Below, piece by piece: positions 10,390 through 21,965 of a DNA stretch of 64,000 nucleotides (position 1 is its first letter; every line of letters starts with the position of its first letter). The position numbers and the translations under genes are program-made. This stretch comes from Eucalyptus grandis (lineage: Eukaryota > Streptophyta > Magnoliopsida > Myrtales > Myrtaceae), in assembly GCF_016545825.1 (NCBI RefSeq), contig NC_052619.1:26079803-26143802 (forward strand), written 5' to 3'. The notes under the pieces are model-generated. The model was not told the origin of the DNA. It was given only the letters and a program-made list of their open reading frames with translations, and ran no database searches.

Positions 10390-11978
10390 CATGTATATAT
10401 GCATGTGTGGATATGGAGTCTACGGGGGGCGCACGTAATGCAACAGCTGAAAAATCTAGACAAACAAACAAATTTAATAGAAAGTGATTTTGCATACGTA
10501 TATAAAGCTTCACAAAATCTCAAATTGGTATGGTGACAGAGACTTGATGTTTGTAATTTCTGTCTTGAAAAAATAATGTTGAAATCTTAGTAAATCTAAC
10601 GAATAATGGACACATGGTTCTTGATGTTACAGTTGATCATAACAACCAACACCATTAATAGTGCTAGCTCAACTCTACGGACCAAGATAAAAATTACACG
10701 ATGATAATAATTCCATAATTCAAAATGAGACCTTTTTCACTCTTTGTTGAGTTAGATTAAGATGGTTGTTTTGCAAGTGAGATATAATATGAACCAATTC
10801 TATTTGTCTATATCCCTAGGATGAGAATATCTTTAATCCTTTTTGGGGCAAAAGTCTTGTGATTGTAGTCATGAAAGGGCAAGTTCAAACAACAGCTGTA
10901 TGATAATATTGTAGAGTAATGGTAATTGGGTTAACGAAAGCGATAGATTATGAGTAGACCATTAAATAAATGGGTTACATTGTACAATAATATAGAAATA
11001 TAATAAATTACTGAATGTACAATTTTTGTGAGTTAATTTTAATAAGTTTAACATCATTTTTTTAGTATAACGGATAAAAGTCGAAGCAAATAATTCATCC
11101 CTTGATTGCCATTTGAGAAAGAGGTTGAAAGCGACAAAACGAAATGGCGTAAAAAGCCCAAGAGCCTCTCTTTTGAGAATCAATCTTTGTTGGATTTTCA
11201 TGAACTTTAACATAATATAATTGCTGACCCTGATCGAAAGTCCCATTTTTTTAGCATCACAACATAGTTTAATCTACTAACCTCGAGGAAGAAGAGTTAT
11301 CCGAGTTGCTATTATGATAGGGGACCGTCGCACCACATGCCTTGCTATGTGACACGAGTCAACCGCCACATGCGGATTACTTGTACAGTGTGATTTAATT
11401 TAATTAATAGAGAGTATCAGATTTGACATTCTCCTTTTATATAAAGTTAGGGTAGACATAAAATGTGCAAGTGGTTTGGATAAGGCTGGTCTGTGGAGAG
11501 GGCATGCATTGGATTTTCCTTTTCGATTTTTCATTAGTTTGAGTGCAAGCATAAGTCTTTTTATTTTATTTATTTTAATAATGTTAAGCTTGTTGCAAGT
11601 AAGTTGGAGTTCAATTAGGACAGTTTGTATTGAAGAATCGGTGACGTCTAAAGTGAACTCATAACAATGAACATTAGATAGTAGGGTTTGACAAGGACAA
11701 TTAATTTCTTGGATATGCTGTTCTATTTTCCATCAATTTTGCACTTCCAATATAGTACACTCGTATTGTATGAGCTAAGTTTAGGGTGATTCGATCTAAT
11801 ATTAGGGGCGGCTAACACTTGCAAGGGAGTGATTGCCAACTTAAACAAGGATTGATATGTCTAATTATTGTAAAACTCTAGCTTTAGTGAAATTACTAGG
11901 AATATATGCTCAAATCAAACTCTTCTTCTTGAACTAATTACAAACCTAGTAACTTCTAACAATTTACCCATATAACAG
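10385..11978. other. Intron between the two C-JID exons
   Basis: No gene is seen. The first part shares TAGAAAGTGATT(C/T)TGCA with the preceding intron (about 9367 and 10480), so both introns seem to come from one duplicated exon-intron unit. The remainder is AT-rich and unremarkable. The acceptor is TATAACAG at 11978. Confidence 0.5.
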
Positions 11979-12613
11979 AAGCATCGTTATTCTGGTAATC
12001 CCAATGTTAGTAATTGGTCAAGGTACAAGATCATTCGCCCCGGAAGAGAGATGCCAGAGGAGTTCGTCCTTGTTGAAGACGATACTATATCTTTCAAGGC
12101 TTCGCAAGACTTGTATAACAAGTTCAAGGCATTGTACTCTGTGTTGTCTTCAGTGTAGAAGATGGAAACAGGGAAGTATCTTTTGACATCATACCACATG
12201 TTAACGGCCAAAGGCGGAATGAGGTATTGGGAACTCTTGGTTCATTTGATACGGATCACGTGTGGTTTCAGCTTTTCTATCCAAATGTGCTGTGGGGATT
12301 GCTAGAGGGAGCAGTCGACTTTGGTCAATCTGATGAGAGTTTTCTTCGATTTAGCCTTAAGATTAGCGTAGAGGGTGCAACCGTGAAAAAGTTGGGATAT
12401 GTGATGCAATGCACTCGACTAGAGGATGCTTTCCTAGTTGAGCTTGAGAAGAATGGATTAATGGATCCAGCTTCACTCTGTGAGGATTATGAGAATCCAT
12501 TATACCTTGGAAGAAACGTAGGACATCCTTCCAAGTATGCACGGGGAAGGATGCGCGCTTACGAGGAATCACTGAGGAGGTGGTTCGGCCCACGAGACGC
12601 TTCAATTCAATAG
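11979..12613 (+). pseudogene. TNL gene 1, second C-JID exon, one frameshift
   Basis: This is another C-terminal jelly-roll/Ig-like domain exon. It starts in phase 0 after the acceptor, reads YKIIRPGREMPEEF, and should continue through a CVVFSVEDGN-type strand to FDTDHVWFQLF. One base is missing near 12127, which would cause a stop shortly after. The downstream frame is open to a TAG at 12611-12613, ending in FGPRDASIQ. That stop is probably the natural end of the gene, because no donor follows. Two successive C-JID exons suggest either a protein with a double post-LRR domain or alternative terminal exons. Confidence 0.75.
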
Positions 12614-14079
12614 AAGAGGAGCATCATGCCTGGCTCATGTGTCTTCAGCAAGGGGTGAGGCCTGCGGGAGGTAAAGCAGAGGTTTTGCGAAAAGATTCCA
12701 AGTCGGTTCCAAGTTATTTGTATTAGGGTAAAATGTGTGAATGTGCGTGAGTGATTGATAGTATCTGTGTGTATGAGGGCAGCGAGTGTCTTCTCTTTGT
12801 TTTTTTTTTTTTTTAATTTCTATTTTTTTCGTGTGTGGCCCGATGGGCGGGCGGGTAAAATCCCTCCTTTCTATGTTTGGGCCAGTTTCTCTCGTTAGTT
12901 CTTTTTTACTTCTATTAAAGAATCATTTAATTAAAGATCCATTCCAAAAAGAAATTGTTATTTGTATTATTAACTGAGCAAATCCAATGAGCATTTCCAT
13001 CTCAAGCTTTTCCAAAAAAAAAAAAAAAAAAATTATATAGACATCCCATGCATATATGTGGAATACACCATGCTCGTACATAGCTATAGATGAATGAACC
13101 CATATCTTGAGATAATGAAGATGATTCGCAAGTTACCGATTAATGTCTTACCTTCTAAAAGGGGTTCAAATCTCTACATACTAGCAAATTTCACAATACT
13201 GTGTGTACATAAGAAATTGATATTTAAAAGTTTAAGAAAGTTCGATAAATTAAAGGTATTATTTGCTTGTAGTAAACATGACAGTAGCATTTTGCTATAC
13301 TTCTTGTCTTGTTTCATTGTACTTTCGCTTTGGATCCTAAATTTTGTAGCAATTAATATTAAATGCTACAAACTTTAAGAAATTTCTATGAAGTTTTAAA
13401 AGTAATTTGAAATGCTTTTACACTCTTGCTTTTTTGGGGATATTGTGATCTCAAACGAGCAATAGATTTATATAATCAAATCTACTATAAAAGTTATACG
13501 TAATGTCATGTGACTGATTTGAGTAATATTGTTACGTAATAGTCAAGACTATCTTATTTCGTAATATTTAAGTCATCAAATCATGGAAAGAAATAATTGG
13601 CAAAATACACAACATGAGGATGTATTGATGAGCATGATTCATTATTGCTTCCGATAACAATAGTAATCATACTTATATAAAGTATACAAGAAAAAATTTA
13701 CTGCGACAAAATATAACCTATTTAGCTAACTAAAAAAAAATGCATGAAGCTTATAAATAACTAACTCTCAAGTGATATAACTTTTTAAAACTCCATGCAC
13801 TCACTTTTCGGTCAATTAATTTCACAAAATTGCAAACCTTATAATTGGCTTATGTAGAGTTTGTTTGGCTAAAAGGACATCGCTTGTAGAATATCATCGC
13901 TAAACTCTCATTACAAATTTATAATTGGCTGATTTAAAATATAACTCACAAATCGAACACGCAATTTTTGTGATACGTGTAAAAATAAATAAATAAATAA
14001 ATCGGCAATACAAAAATGATGGATGAATCAAAATCAACCATCGTCAAAATAGGCCTCAATCAGATTCGGTAGTGTTTCG
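12614..14079. other. 3' flank of TNL gene 1 and spacer
   Basis: Contains a T-run at 12801-12815, an A-run at 13013-13031 and an (AAAT)n run near 13985. Short frames such as 13094-13378 have no family resemblance. No gene is supported. Confidence 0.4.
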
Positions 14080-14514
14080 AAGACCTCAGTCCAGCCCATT
14101 CCATTCCCCTGGCTAGCTTGTCGCAGCTATCGCCTCTTCCTTCCAGCTCCATCACCGTCGATCGATCGTCTATACCATCTCCGATCGGTGACAGCCGCCG
14201 TCAAATCTCCGTCGCCGGTCAGCGCAACCTCGGCCGTGACGGAGCAGCGAACGGACGCTCATCACCACTGATCGAACCTTCTCTCGTGCTCTTTCTCCCT
14301 CTCTTGGTGCGTGCGGGAGAGCTGAGGAACCGAACGAAGCAAGAATGCACACGCACAGACCGAGAAAAATATCTTCCTTCCTCATCTTGAGCGCTTTGGA
14401 CAGAATCCAGTGTCCACGCCCGTGATCCAAGCAATTTTTTCGCTGAAATGATTCGTCGCCTTAACTCCGTCTTCGTGAGATTCTCCAATTCTTTCGGTCT
14501 TCATGTATTAACAG
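14080..14514 (+). other. Possible promoter/leader and short first exon
   Basis: Unlike its AT-rich surroundings, this stretch is GC- and CT-rich, as plant 5' leaders often are. An ATG at 14448 begins MIRRLNSVFVRFSNSFGL, an Arg/Ser-rich start of the kind seen in mitochondrial presequences, and a CAG/GTAACC donor ends it at 14514. I cannot identify a following exon, so the parent gene is unknown and may be lost. This is a weak call from composition and one splice site. Confidence 0.3.
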
Positions 14515-16136
14515 GTAACCATTCGGATCGGATCTCCCCGAGGTAGGATGCAGTCGATTCGTCGAGACTCAATCATACGATTGTTCTGTGTTTGCCTTTT
14601 TCCAAGAGCTTCAAATTGTTATCTCAAATTGCTCATGTTCTATCGCTCGCCAATTGATAGGAATTCCTATTTGTAGAACACCTCACCCTTCATGACCACC
14701 ACCTGTTCGATGTTTTCCCTCAGAGATGATAATGACGAATTTGTCTTCATGATTGATCAATCTGAGATTGCATAGAGTGATCTGGATGTTCTTGCTCGAC
14801 ATGCTGATCATATATTGTGAATTTTGATGCCTCATCCTTTGATAGCAGAGAGTTCTCTTTCCCTTGGTGCTTCGGTTTACTTTGTCCTTCGGTTGTGTGG
14901 CTGAATTGTGGTCTGGTATAACAGTAAGTCACTATACATTGGTGGTGGATAAATCACAGCCAAGCTATATCAAGTTCAATCTCGTTTTTATGCTCATAAA
15001 AGACCATTCCACCAAAGTTTGAGAAAGAGAGTCTTCAACCTAATTTAAATTCAAAATAAGCGGAAAAGGTACGAGAAATGCTCAAGGATCGGAAGTTCAG
15101 TTAAGTTGAGAAATTATGGATATATGAAAGCAGTTAAGTTAAGAACTCATGGATATATAAAAGAATTTAAGTTAAGAAATGGACACCGACGTAGTAATAA
15201 TCAAAGGGAATATAAGACTTATGAATAGAAGATATGCAGAGGGAAAAGATATGTTGAAATTATGCCGGAACCCTGCCAAAATTACTGCTGATTTCCCCTT
15301 GAGTATTGTGGTAACGTCGATGTCAATTTCTCCATTCGAGCGTCATTTGTACAAACTGTGAATAATTTCAAGTCCAACAATAACAAGGTCCTAGTAATCT
15401 CGTTTTCGGTTAATTCCGTTCAGCTCGTTCCTTTGAGTTTAGTGTTCTTTGCTTTGATTTCCTTTATCCCTGCATTGCACCTTTGAATAATTCACAGTAC
15501 TTCCACTTTAATTTCCAAGCAATTTGCTATTTCTCTCATTTAGATCGATTTTTCATCAAACAATTTCATCCATTGCTTCCAGGAGCTTGCATGCATGCAC
15601 GCATACACGCACACCATCAAAGCCACCTTTGGAAAAATTGTTTGTGGACAGTTTAATCACTTTAGAGCCAAGCTCGAATCAGAAAGTAAGCTTGTAATTT
15701 GTTTTCCCAATTGCTTGACAGTCTGATCAACTTACATTTGGCGAATTTGCTACAACAATATCATATGGCTAAACATGCTGATGTACACAAGTGATCGCAC
15801 TATAATAGGATTCTAAAGTTAGATGCCGTCGGTTCAAGAGGTGGCTCCCACCATGTGAAAGTTTATCCTAACAAGGTTCAAGAGGTGGCTTCCACGGCAT
15901 CACACTTTGTCATGTGTGGCATTGTGTTTGCATTGTACACAAATGTCGGTCCATATTCGATGCACATGCATGATGTCATCTGTTCACATATCTCATGCTT
16001 GACATCTTACATAATGAATAATGATTTTTCTAGCAGATTTGTGGTATATAAATATGTACTTGCTTTCTGACCCCATATGGTATTCAATAAGAGTAATGAT
16101 TCCTGAGCCAAAGGAATGTGCTGAATCTACATACCA
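14515..16136. other. Spacer, nothing recognised
   Basis: Moderately AT-rich sequence. It includes a small local duplication around 15100-15180 (repeated AAGTTAAGAA...ATGGATATAT). No open frame has a recognisable family. Confidence 0.35.
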
Positions 16137-16770
16137 AATTGAGCTGGCTCTAGAAGAACTTGTTACATGTTTGCTTGCTATATTCCACTTCGAAATCCAT
16201 ATTGATGCAAGCTTTGCCATCAAACTACTGACATACCAATAGAATTGTTGGGTGTAAACATTACAGAGTGAATTATGGCTCAAAATTATCAATCAAAAAA
16301 CATGATATATACTTTCTACCTTTGCTTTTGATATTATGAAGAGCAGTGTACTAGACCTATACTTGGCGATAGCTCTTTGAATTTTCTTCACGAGAGTTCG
16401 GTGCGTAGACTTAATTCTTACTCAGCTTATAAATCTGAAAATTCTCAATATGAATAGAAGTATCTTTTGGCCTCATCAACATGAAAATATGAGAGAGCAA
16501 GCTTACTTCATGTCATAGGGTGTGTGTGACTGATACATTCCATGACTCTGATAATGCCATATTCTTGGAAAACCGATTCAATAGTTACTTTATGAGTGCC
16601 ATGAATGGATGATATGTGAAGATTATTCGTTTGCCAGCTTTACAAAATGAGACTGTATGTTACATTTTCTTGGATAAAAAAGGAAGGAGAAGTTAGACAA
16701 AAAGGTATCTTGGTTTTATAATGTACCATTATTTCTTGGAACTTTTTATAGCCAATTGAGATATTAAACG
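16137..16770. repeat. Diverged segmental duplication, copy 1
   Basis: The block from GAAGAACTTGTTACATGT onward is collinear with 20137-20760, sharing long words such as GGTTTTATAATGTACCATTA and GACTTAATTCTTAC amid many substitutions and small indels. No protein is evident in either copy. Confidence 0.75.
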
Positions 16771-16976
16771 ACCTAATTTTATTTTTACACTTTTTTTGTC
16801 CGTTGACTTCAAAGTAGCTTGATTGATCTCTATAACATTGCCCTGTAGTGCGCAATTCTTATTTGCAGCTGTGGTATTCTTTCCTCTTGTCTTCTTCAAA
16901 GTGTTTTTTTGGCACATCGTGAGTTTTGTTTCACACTCGAGTGAAGGCTGGGGCACAATTCCAAGGGGATAATGGA

Positions 16977-17172
16977 GTGCTACCGATATTTTATAAGGTG
17001 GCGCCGGGGGAAGTGAGGGGACAGAATCCACGGGAAGTGAATGGAAAGAAACAGAGTTAGGAGAAAGCATTGACCGACCACGTGAGAGCGAGTTTAGGAA
17101 GGGCAAGGTCAAAAAATGGAAGGAGGCTATCTCTAAAGCTGCCAATGTGAATGGAATACATCCGCATGATGG
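16977..17172 (+). pseudogene. Decayed TIR-domain exon fragment
   Basis: The frame gives VLPIFYKVAPGEVRGQ, the TIR strand that normally reads VLPVFYxVxPxxVR. After a stop and a frame change it gives KVKKWKEAISKAANVNG, the matching C-terminal TIR helix. A GTAAG donor follows at 17173. The first half of the TIR domain is not visible upstream, so this is a truncated remnant of another TNL. Confidence 0.7.
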
Positions 17173-17929
17173 GTAAGATTTCGAACTCATTTACCTTCTC
17201 CTATCAGAAATAATTATGCTAAACGCATAATTTCTACTATGACATGGATTTCTGCCTTGTTTTTTGTCGGGTGTAAGTAAAGGGCCACTGTATTGACGTA
17301 ACGTTCTATTATGATGGCTGACATATACTTCCAGTGGGAAAGAGAACTTGCAATTTGAGTCCAGTGCAACTCATAAGAAGATGTCCGCATTCCATGCATT
17401 AAATATGTCAATCAAATCAAATTATCCGTATTCATCAGCACCAATATGTCCATTATCCAGCAATTGTATAAGTTATACGGTAAAGTCCTCAATATGAATT
17501 CAAGGGCGTATATCAAAACTTGGATTTCGTCGATTTGCTCAATAGGAGCATATGCTTTGCTCATTCTCCAATTTGAAGCGGCCAATAAATATTTTTTTCC
17601 AGTAATTCAATAAATTTTATTGCTACATAAGCCAATTACTAGAAAAGACTCAGCCTAATCAGAAACTCTCTTGGCCTGTGAATGTGCTCCTTTTACTGGA
17701 TTATGATGTTCACTTCATGGTAGTTGATGGCTATATTTCATAACATTCATATTTTTCTCGCTTTTTTGTTTCGACAGGAACATACATGGTTGCATCCCTA
17801 GAATTGTTAAAGAGATAGAGAAATGATGCAAAGGATCGAATGACAGCTAGGATGAAAAAGCTCAAAATGTCAGTTCCATCAGACAGAATATAATTTCATT
17901 TCAGTGGAGATTGTTGTATGACATTACTC
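17173..17929. other. Spacer after the TIR relic
   Basis: AT-rich sequence with no recognised gene. A short purine-rich stretch near 17810 (AAAGAGATAGAGAAATGATG) faintly recalls the KEI opening of an NB-ARC exon but breaks immediately. Confidence 0.3.
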
Positions 17930-18230
17930 CTAAAATGTCACGAATAAAAATTGCTGCTTTTCCTCTCTCCTCTCTAGGGTTTCTTCTCTTCATCTTATCT
18001 TCACGCAGCTTTCTTCTTCGGCCTCCATGGAGGGGAGGGTTTAAGCTAGCGTTCTCTCCCCTTTTTCCTTTTTTTTTTTTTTTGGCTGATTTGCTTCTCT
18101 GTTCTATTTTTTTGCTTTCCTCTCATTTTGCAAAGCTTTCCTCCTCTAAATTAGTCTAGATTTGAAAGCTCCTCTGTCCCATTTCGAGAAGGTTTTTATC
18201 TCGATCTAGTCTAGATTTGGGGTTTTTGCA
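17930..18230 (+). promoter_or_regulatory. CT-rich leader-like stretch with telo-box
   Basis: CTCTCTAGGGTTTCTTCTC around 17971-17988 contains AGGGTTT, the telo-box common near start sites of plant ribosomal-protein and translation genes. It is followed by CT-rich sequence and a T-run. No coding exon that I recognise follows, so it may be a stranded or processed 5' leader. Confidence 0.3.
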
Positions 18231-20136
18231 TGTATGATTTTAGGACTTTGCTTCCCTTCGGTTTCGTTGGTGTACAAGTTCAATTTCAAACGAAATTGGA
18301 GGAGCTTCGTTTCGATCTCACATGTGTCATATCTCTGCTTGTTCAACCTTATTACTTTGAATGGCAATGGTGTTGAGAATGTCGAACCTAAGTATGCACC
18401 GCCAGAAGATATAAATTAGATTTGATTGAGCAAAACTGACTATTTCAGAATTTTAGAGTACAAAGTATTGGTAATGAATTGGATTAAGGGAGGTGACTGA
18501 GGTCTATTTGATAAATTCTACAGAGCAACTTGGAAGATCACGGCCATTCAACAAGCAGTTTGGATTAATGCGTTCCTCCACCAATGTCAGTACCGGTAAG
18601 CATGATGTGAAATCTGTATTTCATAGTGATTTTAATTTGGATCAAAGGAGCATGCATTTAAAATTTTCTAGTAGAGACTAATAAGGGGAAAGGTAAAAGG
18701 CATTGGAATCAGAATCATCCAATTTGCTTCCCCCAGAATCATTCCCTCAACAAGTCGTCACCAATCCAAACAGGCATGTTTCGCAAGCCAACGCGCAAAT
18801 AACAGTTGGTGCGAGTGGAACCCATGGTCTTGGCATAGTTAAGACCATCTTATATTCTTTGTTAAATTGTTCAGCTTTCCTCTCCATCTGCTTCTCCTGG
18901 AATATCTTCTTCCGCGGTGTCTATTGAGTTGTCTTCCTTTGAGTCTCTTTCCCTGAGAATCCAATTCTTTTCTATCGGCTGACAGTGTTGGAGCACGACC
19001 TTAGAACATCCTCCTGTTGCTGGCATTTTAGAGGAAATCAACACTTCTTTAAGCTTCCTTTTGATGCTCTGAGGCGAACTTGGAAATGGCTCCAATCGTT
19101 TCGCAGATGCTTCTGAACTTCAAACAAACTACTGCAGAGGAGATATTCAAGCCACACAGGATTGGATTCCAACGAAATCAAGCTACTCACGTGCCAAATC
19201 ACCCTTTGGTCATATATTAAATATATGGATGTCACACGAAGCATTGGCCACTTTTCCTTCCTCTAGGCCGAGAACAACATGGAGTGCTAGTACTAAAAAA
19301 TTGTCAGACAAGTCCTTGGGATCATTGAGAGATATGGAAAACTCTTTATAATTTTAGGAAACCATTCTGGCATCTGTCTTCCAATTAGGAGAACGTTAAT
19401 TCACGATGAGTTCCTGTCATATAGAGAGAGAGAGAGAGAGAGAGTGAGAGGGGCTCTGACCTCGAAAGTCCTCGCTTAGCGCTTAGCGCACTACACAAAG
19501 TAGACAAGTTTCCGCAGAACAAATGGGGTCGTTGTCAAGTTTGCCTTAGAGCATCTGAAGGGATCTTAATGAACCGTGGATCCCATCCAATATGCGTGCA
19601 ATTGAAGTGATGTCGTGCTCCAATAGCCTTAGCCAGTCGAAACAAATCAGATGCTTGAAACAGGCTAGGAGGAACACAATTAAATATTTTGAGCAATCTC
19701 TAGTGTCGCGTTGAGCTGTAAAATCGTTATCCAATCTATTCAATGATATAAATTAATATCTTTGGGAGTAGGGCATACAAAAGGTCGAATACAAACCCAC
19801 AACATCGTGTGGTCAAATTTTGTTCAACCTTTTACATGCTCGACTTTATTCTAAAGGAAGAAGAAGGTTTAAATCAAGCAGAGCCAGAGAAAGCTGGTCA
19901 AGTTCAAATGGATTCAAAGGACGATCATCTTCCCCAGGAAAGGCGTGACAACCATGACTACGGTGTAGTATGAGTTCAAATGGCACCTGCTGCCATAGTA
20001 GTGCTGGCTCGCAACACTCAATATTTGTTGGATCGATTGTAGCTTCTTAAAGGAAATAATTCTGAGGGAAACGAACCGGCTGATTTTGATTTTCATGCCT
20101 TCACGTTTTACCTTTTCCTTTTTCATTTTTGTCCCC
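18231..20136. other. Spacer with unidentified short frames
   Basis: Frames at 18493-18681 and 18703-18927 (plus) and 18871-19095 (minus) look more protein-like in composition than the surroundings, but none matches a family I know. A (GA)n run lies at 19420-19444. No function is assigned. Confidence 0.3.
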
Positions 20137-20760
20137 AGAAGAACTTGTTACATGTCTACTCGCTCAATTCCAATTCGAAATCCATGTTGATACAAGCTTC
20201 GTCCATCAGGCTACTCACGTGCCAAGAGAATTGTCGGGTTCAATCATTTCAGTGTGAATTGTGGCTCAAAACTTTCATTCAAAGTATTGTGGTCAATCTA
20301 CCTTTCCTTATGACATTGCGAAGAGCCACGCACTACAGCTAAATTTGATGATAGCTTTTCGAGTACTTTTTTTGCAAGAATTCGGTGCCTAGACTTAATT
20401 CTTACAAAGCTAATAAATCTAAGAAGTTCTCAATATGAATATAAATATTTTTTGGCTTGATCAACACGAAAATATGATAGAGCGAGCTTGTTTCATGTCA
20501 CAGGGCATAATTGATTGATACACTCCATGACTCTGATAATGTCATAATTATGGGAAACCGATTCAGTAGTTATTTTATGAGTGAAGTAAATAGATGATGT
20601 ATGAAGACTATCCATCCGCTAGCTTTACTAAAAGAGATAATCTGTGTGACTTTTTTTTTTTCCAGATAAAAGAAGAAAAAGAAGAAATTAGATAAGAAGG
20701 TACTTTGGTTTTATAATGTACCATTAGTTCTTAAACTTTTTTTTATAGTCAATTGAGAGC
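20137..20760. repeat. Diverged segmental duplication, copy 2
   Basis: Collinear with 16137-16770. Beyond about 20795 the two copies differ, because copy 2 contains an inserted MITE and other sequence. Similarity to copy 1 (TGACTTCAAAG...GCTNGATTGATCTCT) resumes near 21843. Confidence 0.75.
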
Positions 20761-20824
20761 ATAAACAACCCAATTTATTTTAACGATACTAGAGTTACTA
20801 AAATTTAATATCTTGTGGTATACT

Positions 20825-20897
20825 CTAAGTAGCACGGACACTCACACACGACACGCGACACGACACAACACAACACGCCGACACGTCATTTCTATAA

Positions 20898-20928
<31 letters not shown>

Positions 20929-21597
20929 TAACATGTTGGGACACGTTATATATTAAATATATATTTTTATATATACATAATAAATTATCATTTTTAGGAT
21001 TATTTGAATCAAATTAATTTGATTCAAATTGACAAATAAATAAATAATTAAAAAAGCCTAGAATGAATTTACATTAAAAACATTAATCGACCATTTATTA
21101 ATGGCATTCATTATTTCAATTTGATAAATTCAATTCTATTCCAATAATTCATAAAACTTGGAGAAAAAAAATAAGCAATTCACATTTTGGACTTGCATGT
21201 TAGATATGTCGGAAGAGGAGAAAAAAACACTTAAGGGGTGAATTATGTGTCACGGAAAATGGGAGTCAGAAGAGATGAGAAAACTAGGTTTTTTTTCCTT
21301 TCTCCATTTATTATTTTTATTATTGTGTTTTATTTTTTCACATATATATTTTTTGACCTCTTATTTATTGAAAATTTTTAAAATTGACTTCGATATCGGA
21401 ATCATGTGTTGAAATTTTGTATGTTGGAATTCCGACTTGAGTGCCGGAAAATGTTGAGAAAGTTGACTAGGTGTTAGATTTTTCGACACGTGTTAACCAA
21501 GTGTTGAAGAGTGTCCGAGAATGTCGAAGACTGTCGGACACGTGTCAAAGTATCCAACACGACACAAAGGCTCTTGGAGAGTGTTGGTGCTTCATAC
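20825..21597. mobile_element. 773-bp hAT-like MITE with 8-bp target duplication
   Basis: The element is flanked by GGTATACT at 20817-20824 and again at 21598-21605. Its ends, CTAAGTAGCACGGACACTC and the reverse complement GTATGAAGCACCAACACTC, are imperfect terminal inverted repeats. The interior holds many CGACAC/GACACG words near both ends, a (GA)n tract (20898-20922) and AT-rich filler. It has no transposase. The 8-bp duplication is the hAT hallmark. Confidence 0.7.
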
Positions 21598-21605
21598 GGT
21601 ATACT

Positions 21606-21965
21606 AATGAGGTGATGGATTTTTATTTTTTTTGACAAAATGAGGTGATGGTTGACGTGGCAGATAACATGGGCATTTTGATACGATGCTTAGTAAACGC
21701 GAGCGAGGAATACAAAAAGAAAAGCAAATCAGACTAGTTGAAGATCATGAAAGCGATGGCTTTGAGGCTCTTGGATCGAATTTATTTGTCTTCTTCTACT
21801 CTCCATCCTCTGGATTTCCTCTTTCTTTTTTCATTTTTTCCGATGACTTCAAAGAAGCTCGATTGATCTCTGGTGCGTCGCGACTATCCTTTGCTGCCAG
21901 GGTACTCGAGCAAAAGCCGTGGCACAATTACAAAGGGATAATGCAGTGCCGCAGTGGAAATGATG
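21606..21965. repeat. Continuation of duplication copy 2
   Basis: From about 21843, GATGACTTCAAAGAAGCTCG and CACAATTACAAAGGGATAATG match the stretch 16803-16975 just before the TIR relic. The TIR segment itself is not recognisable here. Confidence 0.5.

Noticed and set aside
9047..10523. Frames of alternating Arg-Glu or Ser-Leu around the CT runs
   Set aside because: They are artefacts of the CT/GA microsatellites at the splice donors.
16729..17190. 153-residue minus-strand frame
   Set aside because: It is antisense to the decayed TIR exon and the duplicated block, with no known motif.
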